The notes under the pieces are model-generated. The model made no database searches, was not told the DNA's origin, and worked only from the letters and a program-made list of their open reading frames with translations. The translations under genes were made by a program, and so were the position numbers. A DNA stretch of 64,000 nucleotides from Rachicladosporium sp. CCFEE 5018 (Eukaryota > Ascomycota > Dothideomycetes > Cladosporiales > Cladosporiaceae): the NCBI GenBank assembly GCA_002077045.2, contig KZ111164.1, positions 151,253 to 215,252 of the forward strand, in the 5' to 3' direction. Positions 32,479 through 43,386 of the stretch are shown here, piece by piece. Every line of letters begins with the position of its first letter. Position 1 is the stretch's first letter.

Positions 32479-33125
32479 ATGGCCGTCCCACCAGCCCTCG
32501 CACCCTTCCAAGTCCCCATCGGCCCTCAGCCACCAAATGTAGCTTTCTACAGCCCCGAGCCGCAAACCCTCCAGATGAAGGAGAAAGTCTTCTCCCTCTC
32601 CGGCGACGACTTCTCCGTCACAACAGTCAGCGGCATCCAAGTGTGCAAAGTCAAAGGCAAAGCCGTCTCCCTCCACGACACCAAGAAGTTCACAGATATG
32701 ATGAACAACGAGCTCTTCACACTCAAGAACAAGACTCTCGCGATCCACAAGTCTTTCGTGGGTACGAGCCCACACGGACATGACTTTGAGGTCAAGGGGA
32801 AATTCAGTATCGGGACCAGTAAGAGTCAGGTGGTGTTCAAGAATGCTGCCGATGGTGCTGCAATCGAGCTGGACGTGAAGGGTGACTGGTTCGATCGCAA
32901 GGCAAGTATTACGTTGGGGGGCAGGCCTGTGGCGGAGATCCAGAGGAGCTTTGCCAATGTCAGGCAGATCTTTGGGGACAAGCAGACTGTAAGTTCATGG
33001 AATCTGGCATGCTCTCAGAGCACTGACAATGCGCACAGTACTTCGTCACCGTCGCGCCGAATGTCGACCTCACGCTCATCGCGGCGCTGTGCATTTGCTT
33101 GGACGAGAAGGAGAATGAGAAGTAG
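32479..33125 (+). CDS. LURP-one-related (LOR / DUF567) protein
   Basis: Two exons, 32479-32988 and 33039-33125, 50-bp phase-0 intron (GTAAGT, CACTGAC branch, GCACAG), 198 residues. The LOR fold, related to scramblase/tubby barrels, is seen as successive strands: LQMKEKVFSLSGDDFSV, VCKVKGKAVSLHDTKKF, FTLKNKTLAIHKSFVG, FEVKGKFSIGTSKSQVVFK, AIELDVKGDWFDRKASITLGG, VAEIQRSFAN, and in exon 2 YFVTVAPNVDLTLIAALCICLDEKENE. The terminal helix is characteristic, and would be lost without the splice. Biochemical role in fungi is unknown to me. The stop is only 24 bp from the convergent MetX-like stop. Confidence 0.9.
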
Positions 33126-33149
33126 ACTGTCTGGATGTGCTCATACGAA

Positions 33150-34181
33150 TCACGCATACTCCGCACCCACAAACCTTGCAATCTCTTTCTTCATATACTC
33201 CGTGTCCTCCTTCGTCCCGCCCCCACCCCCAGCAATATGTCCCCAAACCGTCTCAATACACCTAAATTCCCCATGCTTCAAATGCTTGACCTCCTCCTCA
33301 TTATCCTCCGGCGGGAAATATGTATCCGTCCGACTCGGGAAGATCAGACACTTCGCCTTTATCCGCCCCAACGTCTTCGCCAAATCGCCCTTATCCTCAG
33401 GATGATACAGCGTAATATCGCCTTTCTGCCATGTCCACAGCAGCGCCAACAGTCCGTTCCCATCAGCTTTCTCCCCACTCCAGCCAGCTTCGAGATAGTC
33501 TTCTAGTGTTTTGAACCCAAGCTGCTCCCAGCACTTCTGCCTGTACCATCCTTGACTCAATGCCCACGTGCTGTAGACTCTCATGAACGCCCTTTGCCCT
33601 CGTAACGGTGTCTCGGTATACCGTCCCTCTTTGAAGTCAATGCTATGCACCAGCGCGTTCCTTGGTCCCTCCAGGAAATTCCAATTATGCCAGCTCGTCC
33701 GCGCGCTGCCGGCGAGACAGACCATGTGCTCCACGAAGTCTGGGTACAGGGTAGCCATGTGGTAGGCTTGCTGGCCGCCCATGGAGAAGCCAATGTAGGC
33801 ATGCAACTTTTTCACCCCAAGACTCTCACACAACGCGTATTGAAGGCGGATATTGTCTTCATACGTCACGTGCGGGAAGTCTGCGGCCTTCCACGGCTCT
33901 GGAGCGTTGATCGGGGAGCTGGACTCGCCGCCTCCGAGCAGGCCGGTGACTATGACGAAGTACTTGTTGGTAGGGAAGACGGGCTTGTTTCCTTCGTCGG
34001 TGGAGTACAGGAAGGGCGTCGTCGTGGCTAGGGTGCCGCCGTAGCAGGACGGTAGCAAGACAGCTGGATTCGACACATCGCCGAAGGTCCAGTAGGCGAG
34101 TTTGGCTGGGAAGGACTTGCCTGCGGGTTCGGATTGAGGGGACAGGGTGATCTCTTTCGAGAAGTACTGGATTTCTGGCAT
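33150..34181 (-). CDS. MetX-like alpha/beta hydrolase (homoserine O-acetyltransferase family)
   Basis: 343 residues, one exon. The family core is clear: AKLAYWTFGDVSNPAVLLPS, YFVIVTGLLGGGESSSP, VTYEDNIRLQYALCESLGV, nucleophile elbow YIGFSMGGQQAYHMA, acid in FPSRTDTYFPPED and base in WGHIAGGGG, so Ser-Asp-His are all present. True Met2 enzymes are larger (about 480 residues) and show the GGSMGG elbow; this short form with GFSMGG is the fungal side branch whose acyl substrate is not established. I therefore do not call it MET2. Single start at 34181 (MPEIQYFSKEI). Confidence 0.85.
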   Translation of the reverse strand: MPEIQYFSKEITLSPQSEPAGKSFPAKLAYWTFGDVSNPAVLLPSCYGGTLATTTPFLYSTDEGNKPVFPTNKYFVIVTGLLGGGESSSPINAPEPWKAADFPHVTYEDNIRLQYALCESLGVKKLHAYIGFSMGGQQAYHMATLYPDFVEHMVCLAGSARTSWHNWNFLEGPRNALVHSIDFKEGRYTETPLRGQRAFMRVYSTWALSQGWYRQKCWEQLGFKTLEDYLEAGWSGEKADGNGLLALLWTWQKGDITLYHPEDKGDLAKTLGRIKAKCLIFPSRTDTYFPPEDNEEEVKHLKHGEFRCIETVWGHIAGGGGGTKEDTEYMKKEIARFVGAEYA

Positions 34182-34679
34182 CGTGAGAAGAAGTGCTAGT
34201 CGGTCAGCGCTTGAGGAGAAGGGTAGGCAAGACAGAAACGGAGAAGAGGTGGAGGAGAGGGAAAGGTAGAGTATGTCATCTCAATGCTCCCAATGAGGCA
34301 GGAGCTCGTGGCAGCTTCGGCTGAGTGGTACGAGAACTCGTGCTGCTCTCACTGACCTACTGACTGTGTTGTCGACTCGTCCGCTGCTATGACGGGAGAT
34401 TATTGGACGGGGCGAGGGTAGTGGTGATTCTCACGCGACTCATCCAGCACGAGAGACGCAGGCCAAGCCTGCGAGGCCATGGCCCGAGCTTTAGTACCAT
34501 GCTGAGAGGGCCAGCGACGTGGGTGCCTTCGCCTGCACCACCTTGTCCCCGTGAGAGATCATTCAGGCGTCCAAAGCTAACGTTTTACGGTTGTTGATGC
34601 ATATATACTGTCGTAATGTACAAATCATCTAAAACTATCTAACTAGAACCAAAGCCCCATTCATCTAAATCTCCATCCC
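34182..34679. other. Intergenic region, MetX-like promoter / monooxygenase 3' end
   Basis: 498 bp between two minus-strand genes. The part near 34600-34670 is A/T-rich (CATATATACTG, AAACTATCTAACTAG). No gene. Confidence 0.4.
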
Positions 34680-36143
34680 TCATTTAACCCAATCCATCCC
34701 ACTCTTGATATTGCCATACCACGCCATCAGGATATCCTGGAAATAGTAAGACCTCGGTGCCCACTGCCCTCGATCGCCAGCCTTGGGCAGCTGTCTCTTG
34801 CCAACACTGATGTACGTAGACGTCAGCCTCAGTACTGGCTTCTCCTTCATGTTCGCCCGCTCGTCATCGCTCAATCTCGGCACAACCTCAATCACCTTCT
34901 CCTTGTCCATCTGCTTCATGATACGGCAAACCATCTGGGCGGTGGCATCTGCACCGAGCGTCCAGGAGGCATCAACGTAGCCGATCACGTACGCTGCGTT
35001 GGGCAGGTCCTCGAGCATGACGCCCTTCCAGAAGAACTTCTCACTCGGATCGTAGGGTGTGCCGTCGACGGTGATCTTGATGCCGCCAGCGATGAGGAGT
35101 TTGAGACCGGTGGCGGTGACGATGATGTCTGGGTTTAGCTCCTCGCCGGACTTGAGCTTGATGCTGTTCTCTGTCACTGTGTCGATGACGCCTGTCGAGA
35201 TACTGCCCTTGCCCTCGCGAAGGCATTGGTAGAAGTCACCATCGGGACAGAAGCAAAGCCGTTGCTCGAACACGTTGTACTTGGGCTCAAAGTGCGGGTC
35301 CATCTTGAAGTCTAGAGGCAGCTGGGCTTTCGTGGCTTTCTTGACGAGCCTTTTTGCGCCGGCGGGGAAGTATGTGCAGTAGCTGACAAAGAGGAAGGAA
35401 CCGACGAGCCACTTGGCGCGGATGATCTTGTAAGCCATCCAGATGGGGAACCACTTGCGGGCGAAGCGCTCGACGGCATCTTCTCGCGGTTGTGAGAGGA
35501 GGTATGAAGGACTTCGCTGAAGCATCGTGACATGTGATGCCTTCTCCGCGACAACAGGAAGGAGCGTCACTGCTGTGGCACCAGAGCCAATGATGACCAT
35601 GTTCTTGCCCTCGTAGTTGAGGTCCTCAGGCCAGAACTGAGGGTGTACGACCTTACCCTTGAAGTTCTCGATCCCGGGAATGACGGTGGCAAGTGGGTTA
35701 TGGTAGTCGTAGTAGCCAGTGCAGTAAAGCATCCATCTGCTCTTGATCTTCTGCTCAGTCTTGCCGTTGACCTTGACGCTTGCCGTCCAGGCCTTTTCTT
35801 GACTGGACCAGTTTGCCGTCTCGACCTGCGTGTTATACTGTATCCGCTTGTCAATGCCGAACATCGACGCCGACTCGCGGACATAGTTGACAATGCTGTC
35901 GCCGAGAGCGATGGAGTCGTTTGAGGTCCAGGGCCGCCATGGGAAGCCAAATGTGTAGAGATCAGAGTCTGATCGAATGCCCGGGTACTTGAACAAGCTC
36001 CACGTGCCTCCGATCTCGTGGCGACCTTCCAGGATTATGTACGAGAGATGCGGATTGCGCTCCTGAAGGCGATAGGCGAAGTTGATGCCAGAGATGCCGG
36101 CACCAATGATGACAACATCGTAGTCTACGCTTGCTCTGGCCAT
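34680..36143 (-). CDS. Flavin-containing monooxygenase, Baeyer-Villiger type
   Basis: 487 residues, one exon. FAD-binding GAGISG at 14-19, Baeyer-Villiger fingerprint FKGKVVHPQFWP at 161-172 (FxGxxxHxxxWP pattern), and the NADPH-binding GSGATA at 186-191. GTWSLFKYPGIRSDSDLYTFGF is typical for the group that resembles bacterial EtaA/AlmA-like enzymes. Such enzymes insert oxygen into ketones or hydroxylate long-chain substrates using NADPH, O2 and FAD. Substrate not predictable. A hydrophobic stretch (LVGSFLFVSYCTYFPAG) could touch membrane. Faces GFA1 across a 2-kb region. Confidence 0.9.
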   Translation of the reverse strand: MARASVDYDVVIIGAGISGINFAYRLQERNPHLSYIILEGRHEIGGTWSLFKYPGIRSDSDLYTFGFPWRPWTSNDSIALGDSIVNYVRESASMFGIDKRIQYNTQVETANWSSQEKAWTASVKVNGKTEQKIKSRWMLYCTGYYDYHNPLATVIPGIENFKGKVVHPQFWPEDLNYEGKNMVIIGSGATAVTLLPVVAEKASHVTMLQRSPSYLLSQPREDAVERFARKWFPIWMAYKIIRAKWLVGSFLFVSYCTYFPAGAKRLVKKATKAQLPLDFKMDPHFEPKYNVFEQRLCFCPDGDFYQCLREGKGSISTGVIDTVTENSIKLKSGEELNPDIIVTATGLKLLIAGGIKITVDGTPYDPSEKFFWKGVMLEDLPNAAYVIGYVDASWTLGADATAQMVCRIMKQMDKEKVIEVVPRLSDDERANMKEKPVLRLTSTYISVGKRQLPKAGDRGQWAPRSYYFQDILMAWYGNIKSGMDWVK

Positions 36144-38111
36144 TGTGAGAGTTATAATTGCAACGTGGGAGAGTCAATGGAAGTTGGACGTGGAGCACCA
36201 CTTTCTTATGCTGAAGTCCCGATCAAGCCATGTGCCTCGGTCCTTGGCAGAATGTCTTCCATCATTGCGCGCCACCTCTTCTAGCGACAGAGATTACCGT
36301 AAGCCGTAGGCTACCGTATTCTGACCTATCGCTAGGTGTGTCGCGAACCCCGCTAAACGAGGCGACCGGAAAGCTATCTTCGAGACGACGTACGGCACGT
36401 TATCGCCTCTGCTTCTTGAGCCGATGTAGCTAGTTTACAATTTCCAGTGCATTTCAAATCGGCTGCTCGCCAACATGTTGGTAGCATCTGGAATAAGTCC
36501 GGACGATACCAGCTGGTTCTCAGCATCCGCAATTGAGTGAAGCGGCGATAGTGTGAGAGGTGCTACTGCGGTGCCTCGGCCATTGGTGCTCGCGAGCAGT
36601 TCTGCTCGTAGTGTCTTCAACGGTCGTTGCGCAAGCCGCTCTTGCATTCGAGCCTACGTGCGAGTGTGTTCGCCGAGGTTCAGCGAGACTTGAAGTATGA
36701 AGTATCAGTTTCACACCGAACGTGTCGTGATTGGAGCTCCCCTCTATTCATGCTACTATCCGCATTCGGTAACAGTTGCGCTTCGCACCGGACACTCGAG
36801 AGTACTGCATTGTAATACGGTTGTACCTGGAAGCCAGAAAGCCAGAGGAGCTGGAGAGGCCGTACCTCATAACCTCACCTGCAACGAGATGGACCTGGCG
36901 GCCTCCACCTCCATGGGCAAGTAGATGACCCCAATGTACGACAAGACGCGATAACAGCACTATACCAATTCTACATCCTAGCCGGGGGACCAGTGCCGCA
37001 AGTCATCGTTTGTTCTGATATTCTGCGAAGTAGCAGGCGGAGCGTTGTAATCAATGGGCCAATACACTGCTGTATGCCATCGCCTGTACAGGTGACGTCC
37101 TTTCAAGACATCCTGAACACCTACAGATCGTGAGCGTGACTACACGGGAAGGTACACCATCGCTCCTTCCGTGGCTTGATCTGGCATCTCTGGACTTCAC
37201 TCCGACCTGTCGCGCAAGTGGTGTGCATATATTGGACATCTGCGTCTCGAAGGCGCTGTTCACGGCTCGATCAGCGTGCTGAGTGCCGATATGTCGCCTT
37301 CGCTGGTGGACTTCTTCGCCACGAGATCTCACCGTACGTCAATGCACTTGAGCCTTGACAAGGGTTTAGTGTGCGAAATTTCGTGCGTTGAAATGCTGCT
37401 GGCTCGATGGTGATCTCGTAGTCTGTGCGATACGGAATATAGTATTACGGGTTTTACAAAGAAGACTCGTCAAGCAAGCGCTCCATGAAACGGTTGCCGG
37501 CGCGACTCGTCGATCGTACGCCACGTCGCCGTGCATAGCCACACACCCACACGCCCGAGAATAGTGCAGTGAGACGCAGGTACCCTTCTTTGGCGAGCAC
37601 TAGCCCGTGTGCAATACTTTTCGTGGTAGCCAAGGCGTCGTGCGTCTCGTACAATACGACTGCTCGCGCCTAACAGAACCGGATACAGCGTGGTCTGGCC
37701 ATTCGAGTGTTGTCTCGGGCGTGCAGGCGACACGTGAGCATGCTGCGGATAGGAGATCTTGGAGCATGACGACGCCGTTGTGGATGGGCACCCCGGCCTT
37801 GCGGCGTTGCTCGCACGTTGAAACGTGCATTGGTGGAGTGACCGAGTCAGGGTCCCAAACACATGCTACAACAATCTTCACAGGCTCTACCTCCGTTTGC
37901 ATAAGACATATATCTTAACACTTCTCAACAAACCTTGCCAACCTTCTCAAGCACCCGCGACCTCAGTCGTACCTTCTCACATTCGCTCACATCCCCGCCG
38001 CCATCTCCTCAAACAAGCAAGGCTGACCGCACTCCCCGGTATTCACTCCGCAGGCTTACACTACTTTCCGACGACGGGCACTACGCCATATAACCACAGG
38101 TTACCTGCGTC
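36144..38111. other. Gene-poor stretch between monooxygenase and GFA1
   Basis: 1,968 bp, the longest unannotated region. Contains both divergent promoters. Overlapping short frames on both strands lack recognisable families and consistent codon use. Base composition is not AT-rich, so it does not look like a mutated transposon. The last 200 bp before GFA1 have an ATATATC motif near 37906 and a C/T/A-rich leader. Confidence 0.4.
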
Positions 38112-40377
38112 ATGTGTGGTAAGTACCATCACTCGGAGCAGTGTTGTAAGGTACACAAGTCTGATGTGAGCGAACAGGAATTTTCGGGTACATCAATTAC
38201 TTGGTGGAGAAGGACCGCAAGTACATCTTGGACACACTAGTGAACGGTAAGCAATACGCGCCATGGCTACCACATCACGGTCGACGAGACTGATAGCAGC
38301 TCCTTAGGACTTTCCCGCCTCGAATACCGTGGGTACGACTCCGCTGGTCTAGCAGTCGACGGCGACAAGAAGAATGAGGTCTTCGCAGTTAAAGAGGTGG
38401 GCAAGGTCGCCAAGCTCAAGCAATTGATCGAGGAGTCCAAGCCAGACCTCACCAAGGTCTTTGACAACCATGCCGGTATTGCACACACCAGATGGGCCAC
38501 CCACGGCCCGCCAAGCAGACTGAACTGCCATCCTCACCGCTCAGACCCGAACTGGGAGTTCGCAGTCGTCCACAATGGTATCATCACGAACTACAAAGGG
38601 CTGAAAGCGCTGCTCGAGGCCAAGGGATACCGCTTCGAGACCGAGACCGACACTGAGGCCATCGCCAAGCTCACGAAATACATTTTCGACGAGCACCCAG
38701 ATATCGATTTCACCACACTCGTCAAGTCTGTCATCAAGGAGCTGCAAGGCGCTTTCGGGCTGTTGGTGAAGAGCGTGCACTTCCCGGGTGAGGTGGTCGC
38801 AGCCCGCAAGGGTTCGCCACTGGTGATTGGTGTGCGCACACAGAGAAAGATGAAGGTCGACTTTGTGGACGTTGAGTTCGCTGAGGAGGGACAAGCTCTG
38901 CCGGCAGAGCGCGCCAGCCAGAATGCGGCAATCAAGAAGGGCAAGAGCCTTCTGACAGTGCCCGATCTGTCGACCGACAAGTCGCTCCTCCACCGCTCGC
39001 AGTCGCGTGCTTTCTTGTCGGATGACGGCGTGCCACAGCCGACCGAGTTCTTCCTTTCTTCCGACCCGTCTGCTATCATCGAGCACACGAAGAAGGTGCT
39101 CTACCTTGAGGATGACGATATTGCGCACATCCACGACGGCCAGCTCAACATCCACCGTCTGTCGAGACTGGAGGGCGCGAGCAATGTGCGCGCTATTCAG
39201 ACGCTCGAGATCGAGCTTCAGGAGATCATGAAGGGCCGCTTCGAGCATTTCATGCAGAAGGAGATCTTCGAGCAGCCGGAGTCGGTTGTCAACGCCATGC
39301 GTGGTCGTCTGAACGTCAAGGACAAGACGATTACTCTGGGTGGACTGAAGTCATACATCGGCACCATAAGGAGGTGCAGACGATTGATATTCATCGCCTG
39401 TGGCACGTCTTTCCACTCCTGTATGGCTGTTCGCGGCGCGTTCGAGGAGCTTACAGATATCCCGATCTCCGTTGAGCTGGCTTCGGACTTCCTCGATCGC
39501 CAGGCGCCAGTGTTCAGAGATGATACCTGCGTCTTCGTGTCCCAGTCCGGCGAGACCGCAGACTCCCTCATGGCTCTGCGCTACTGCTTGGAGCGCGGCG
39601 CTCTGACCGTCGGCATCGTCAACGTAGTCGGCTCTAGCATCTCCCTTATGACCCACTGCGGTGTCCACATCAACGCGGGTCCCGAGATCGGTGTCGCCTC
39701 CACCAAGGCCTACACTTCGCAATTCGTATGCATGATCATGTTTGCGCTTTCGCTTTCCGAGGATCGCGCAAGCAAGACCCAGCGACGTCTTGATATCATG
39801 GAGGGTCTCGGTAAAGTCTCCGGACAGATCACCGAGATTCTTAAGCTTGACAAGAGCATTAAAGAGATGTGTCTGCAATTCAAGGATCAGAAGTCCATGC
39901 TCTTGCTAGGCCGCGGCGCGCAACACGCCACTGCTCTTGAGGGTATGTCTAGCCATCACCCATGTCTGCAAGAATCTACTAACAATCTTTGCAGGCGCCC
40001 TCAAAATCAAGGAAATCTCCTACCTCCACTGCGAAGCCGTCATGTCCGGCGAGCTCAAGCACGGCGTCCTCGCGCTCGTCGACGAGAACCTCCCCATCGT
40101 CATGATCCTGACCCGCGACGACATTTTCGCCAAATCTCTCAACGCCTACCAGCAAGTCATCGCTCGCAAGGGACGACCGATCGTCATCTGCAACACTGGC
40201 GATAAGGAATTTCCGGGCGAGAAGACGGACAAGATCGAGGTGCCGCACACGGTGGATGTGCTGCAAGGGTTGTTAAACGTGCTGCCATTGCAGCTGATGG
40301 CTTACTGGCTTGCTGTGGCTGAGGGGCTGAACGTGGACTTCCCGAGGAACTTGGCGAAGAGTGTTACTGTGGAGTAA
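38112..40377 (+). CDS. GFA1: Glutamine:fructose-6-phosphate aminotransferase
   Basis: Four exons, 38112-38118, 38178-38246, 38308-39942 and 39995-40377; introns 59, 61 and 52 bp; 697 residues. First committed step of UDP-GlcNAc and chitin synthesis: fructose 6-phosphate plus glutamine to glucosamine 6-phosphate. The N-terminus assembled across introns 1 and 2 is MCGIFGYINYLVEKDRKYIL; Cys2 is the glutaminase nucleophile. HTRWATHGPP and HNGIITNYKGL belong to the glutaminase domain. Two SIS sugar-isomerase domains follow (IACGTSFHSCMA; VSQSGETADSLMALRY; STKAYTSQFVCM), and the end has LAKSVTVE. A fungal insertion (about residues 210-290) includes RSQSRAFLSDDGVPQPTEFF, near phosphorylation and UDP-GlcNAc feedback regions. 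Exon 1 has only 7 coding nt. Confidence 0.94.
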
Positions 40378-40599
40378 GGATGATGAAGAGATGAGGGGAC
40401 GAAGGGACGAGAGAGAGTGGACTGATTGTGATACATGAGACGAAGCATCGGTTGGCGCGGCAAGGCAACATTGGTGTGCTCATACTGGACGCAGCTTAGA
40501 AATTGGATTGGCGTATTTGTCTCAACTTAAAGCTCACGTTGCACATCAAAGGAAGCGGCAAGGCTTTGTCGATTCCCTAGTGCACTGGCGATCTATGGT

Positions 40600-42031
40600 C
40601 TAAGCGATTATACTACCGCTCGCCAGCTTGCGAGGATTGGGTACGAACAACCAGCTAATGACCATCAGAGACAGAAGTGCCACTAGCATCGGCTGCAGGG
40701 CTTGGACGCCTACGTGACCAGAGATAATGCCGGTCAATGCAGGAAATCCGGCACCGCCTGCTTGTGCCATTACGAAGTTCAAGCTTGGGTTGCAGTCAGC
40801 GTACGTCAAATTCGGCGGAGATGGGTAAGTCGATCACTTACCGAGTCCGGATGCAATTCTGTAGGAATGATCTTCGATCCGACCGAGATTCCCTACACGA
40901 TGTCAATTCGGGGCGTAGGGCTTGCAGACCCGTGGTACTGACCGTTGCGAAGAATGGCCCCAGCACGAAGCCCATAATACAGACCATCACGGCGTTGACG
41001 ACAATGTTCGGTACCAGCCAGAAGACGAGCTCCAACGCCACACTCGCGATCCCGTAGATCGTCAGCATCCGCTTCTCGCCCCAGCGATACGTCGGCTCTG
41101 CTAGCACGAAGCGTCCAAGTGCAGTCCCGCCGTTGAATGCCGCAGCTACGTAGCCCACCGAAGCGAGATCGCCGTCTCGCACGACGACCAGGAACTCCAC
41201 GACCCAGCCGCCAGCTGTGATGCAGGCTCCGAGGTATAGGAAGAAGAAGATACTAAGTTGCCAGACCGACTTCTGCTTGACCGTCGCGCTGAGCTCCCTT
41301 AGCGCGGTCTTCGACTGTCTCGTGGCTGACTGATCTCCAGAGACCTTACCCCAGACGATCTGATCCCGGAACGCATAGCCGCAGAGCGCTAGGTTCAGTG
41401 CGCCGATGCCAGTCGGGACGTAGTAGAAAGTCGCCCAATTCCCATGCGAAGCAATAGCAGTAGCTAGCAGTGGCCCACATAGCCCTCCAAGCGCGTAGCA
41501 TCCATGCACAGCCCCTAGCCACCTATGGCTTCGCTTCACGCCAGAAACGAACGTGTTGGCGCTCGGTTCCTGGGTCCCTTGACCTAGCGCGACGATCCCG
41601 AAGGTCACAGCGAAGACGCTGAACGGCGGACTCCAGAATCTGAAGAGCTGTGCGACGAACTGCAACGCAGCGCCCGCTATGATCAACCCGCCATCACCAA
41701 TGCGAAGGCGAGCGTAGCTGTTCAGCAAAGCGGCGACGAGCCAGCCGAGGAAGGCGGCGAGGTAGCAGAACGCTATCTGCGACGTAGACAGGGTGTAGTG
41801 GCGGAGGATGTACGGGAGGAGGGCGCCGAGTGAGCCGTCATTGATACCAGCATTGAAGAAGCAGAGGATCGCGCTGGCGAGCTTGAGCTTTACTGAGAAA
41901 GTGAGGTCGAAAGGCGTTATCGCGGAGGTTGCGGCAACGCGCGTTGTATTGCTGGACGGGTCTGGTCGTAAGTCATTCGTAGAGGTGGAATTGGCGGCGA
42001 GCTCGATGTCAGCTGTGGCAATGGCAGCCAT
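40600..42031 (-). CDS. MFS transporter, fucose-permease-like; last junction unresolved
   Basis: ATG at 42031 (MAAIATADIEL). Exon 1 42031-40943; 50-bp intron; middle exon 40892-40842 (GISVGSKIIPTELHPDS); last exon ends at 40600 and contains LNFVMAQAGGAGFPALTGI. About 440 residues with 12 predicted helices, e.g. ILCFFNAGINDGSLGALLPY, FFFLYLGACITAGGWVVEF and NGGTALGRFVLAEPTYRWG. This is the Bsc6-type fungal sugar/fucose permease-like MFS group, with a short acidic N-terminus. The splice at the end of the middle exon (GTAAGT at 40841) to the only nearby AG (AAG at 40784) leaves the frame off by one base, so this allele may be frameshifted or use a non-standard acceptor. Substrate unknown. Confidence 0.75.
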
Positions 42032-42477
42032 CTTATGTGGTTCTGCCGACCGAGGTGAGAGTGTTCCATCGCGAGATATAGTAAATGCGGTACCAGTAGA
42101 GATCATATACGAATGAGTGGCAGGCGAGCGGTGCTTCCTCTTCTGTCTTCTCCGCCTCACGGGTGATCCTCGGTGGACTGTGATGCAGATCTCTCGGGCG
42201 CCGGACCGTTGAAGCGATTACACATGGCTGCACTTCTGTACCAAAGTCGGGGAGGACGTCTTGACGCAGAGGGTGGGTGAGTGACAGACATGGTCATGAT
42301 TGAATTCTTCTTGCGAGAATTGCGAATTGCGAGTTGTTTGATTTCACCTAATTCGATTGAAACGCTTGGCCACGATCTACCATGCTCTCTTTCACACAGC
42401 ATGCATCTACAACAGTGGAGTGCAGCCCACAGTACCACCAAACTCACTCGGCGTTCTCGCATCAGTCGTAAATACTC
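42032..42477. other. Intergenic region, MFS promoter / SDR 3' end
   Basis: 446 bp between minus-strand genes; the MFS frame extends upstream to 42160 but with a basic, non-conserved sequence. Nothing else. Confidence 0.4.
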
Positions 42478-43386
42478 TCAGTCCGTCCCCACATCCAACC
42501 TCACCTTCAACAAATCACCCTCCTCAATCTTCTCCCTCATCCCCTCAAACTCCTCCATATCCCACGTCACGCTCACGTACCGCCCAGCCAGCCACTCCCT
42601 CCGCTTCGCAGTCAGCCACACAAAGCTATCCGCAGCAAGCTCCGGCTTGTCCTTAAGCAAATGATGGTATGCTTCCGGCAAGCCACTCGCTAATTCCGTT
42701 GGCACAGCGCCCGGGTGCACGCCGTAGCTCAACAGCCCGTCAGCGCCGTGCTCGACGTTGATGAACTCACCAAAGCGGAGCAGGGCGAACTTGGTGATGC
42801 CGTAGCTGCTGCCGCCGGGGGCGAAGAGATGGCCGCCTATGCTGGCGACGTTCAAGATTGTCTTCAGGCCGTCTGAGGAGCTCTTGAGCAGTGGAATGGT
42901 GTAGCGCGCGACGAGGTAGGGTCCAAGGGTGTTGACTTCGTAGGTGCGCCACCATGCGTCTACGTCTGACTCTGCAAGAGCAGTCCGGCCTTCCAGATAG
43001 CCGGCGTTGTTGATGACGATGTCGAGCCGTTTGAAAGACGAAGCTATGGTTTCAACGGCTGCGGAAACGGAGTCTTTAGATGTGACGTCGAGCTTGAACA
43101 GAAGGACTTCGGGTTGCTCGCGGCCAGCTTTCTCAGCTGCTGCCAGAACGGCGGCCTTGAGGTCTGTCATGTCGGATCTAGCGCCCAGTGCGATGTAAGA
43201 GGCGCCTGCGCGGGCGAAGCTGATGGCATTGTCCTTGCCGATGCCCTTACTCGCTCCTGTGATGAAGACGGCGCGGCCAGTCAAGTCCCACTGCTCGGGT
43301 TTGACGAAGTCGTAGGTGTCATGATGAATGGTCTTTGTGAAGTCTGCGCCACTGTTCTGCTTGCTACTTTTGGGATCTTGAGACAT
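42478..43386 (-). CDS. Short-chain dehydrogenase/reductase
   Basis: 302 residues, one exon, classical SDR. NAD(P)-binding TGASKGIG (about 44-51), LDVTSKDS (adenine-ring contact), INNAG, the catalytic Ser in LNVASIGGH, YGITK catalytic Tyr-x-x-x-Lys, then YGVHPGAVPTELA. The Arg at the end of strand 2 region (ALGARSDM) favours NADPH but this is inference. C-terminal part WLTAKRREWLAGRYVSVTWDMEEF is common to a fungal group of uncharacterised reductases. Divergent from the nitronate monooxygenase gene by 714 bp. Confidence 0.9.
   Translation of the reverse strand: MSQDPKSSKQNSGADFTKTIHHDTYDFVKPEQWDLTGRAVFITGASKGIGKDNAISFARAGASYIALGARSDMTDLKAAVLAAAEKAGREQPEVLLFKLDVTSKDSVSAAVETIASSFKRLDIVINNAGYLEGRTALAESDVDAWWRTYEVNTLGPYLVARYTIPLLKSSSDGLKTILNVASIGGHLFAPGGSSYGITKFALLRFGEFINVEHGADGLLSYGVHPGAVPTELASGLPEAYHHLLKDKPELAADSFVWLTAKRREWLAGRYVSVTWDMEEFEGMREKIEEGDLLKVRLDVGTD

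Noticed and set aside
36144..38111. Degenerate transposon or secondary-metabolite gene in the 2-kb gap
   Set aside because: No terminal repeats, no AT-rich or RIP-like bias, and no recognisable protein fragments in any frame.
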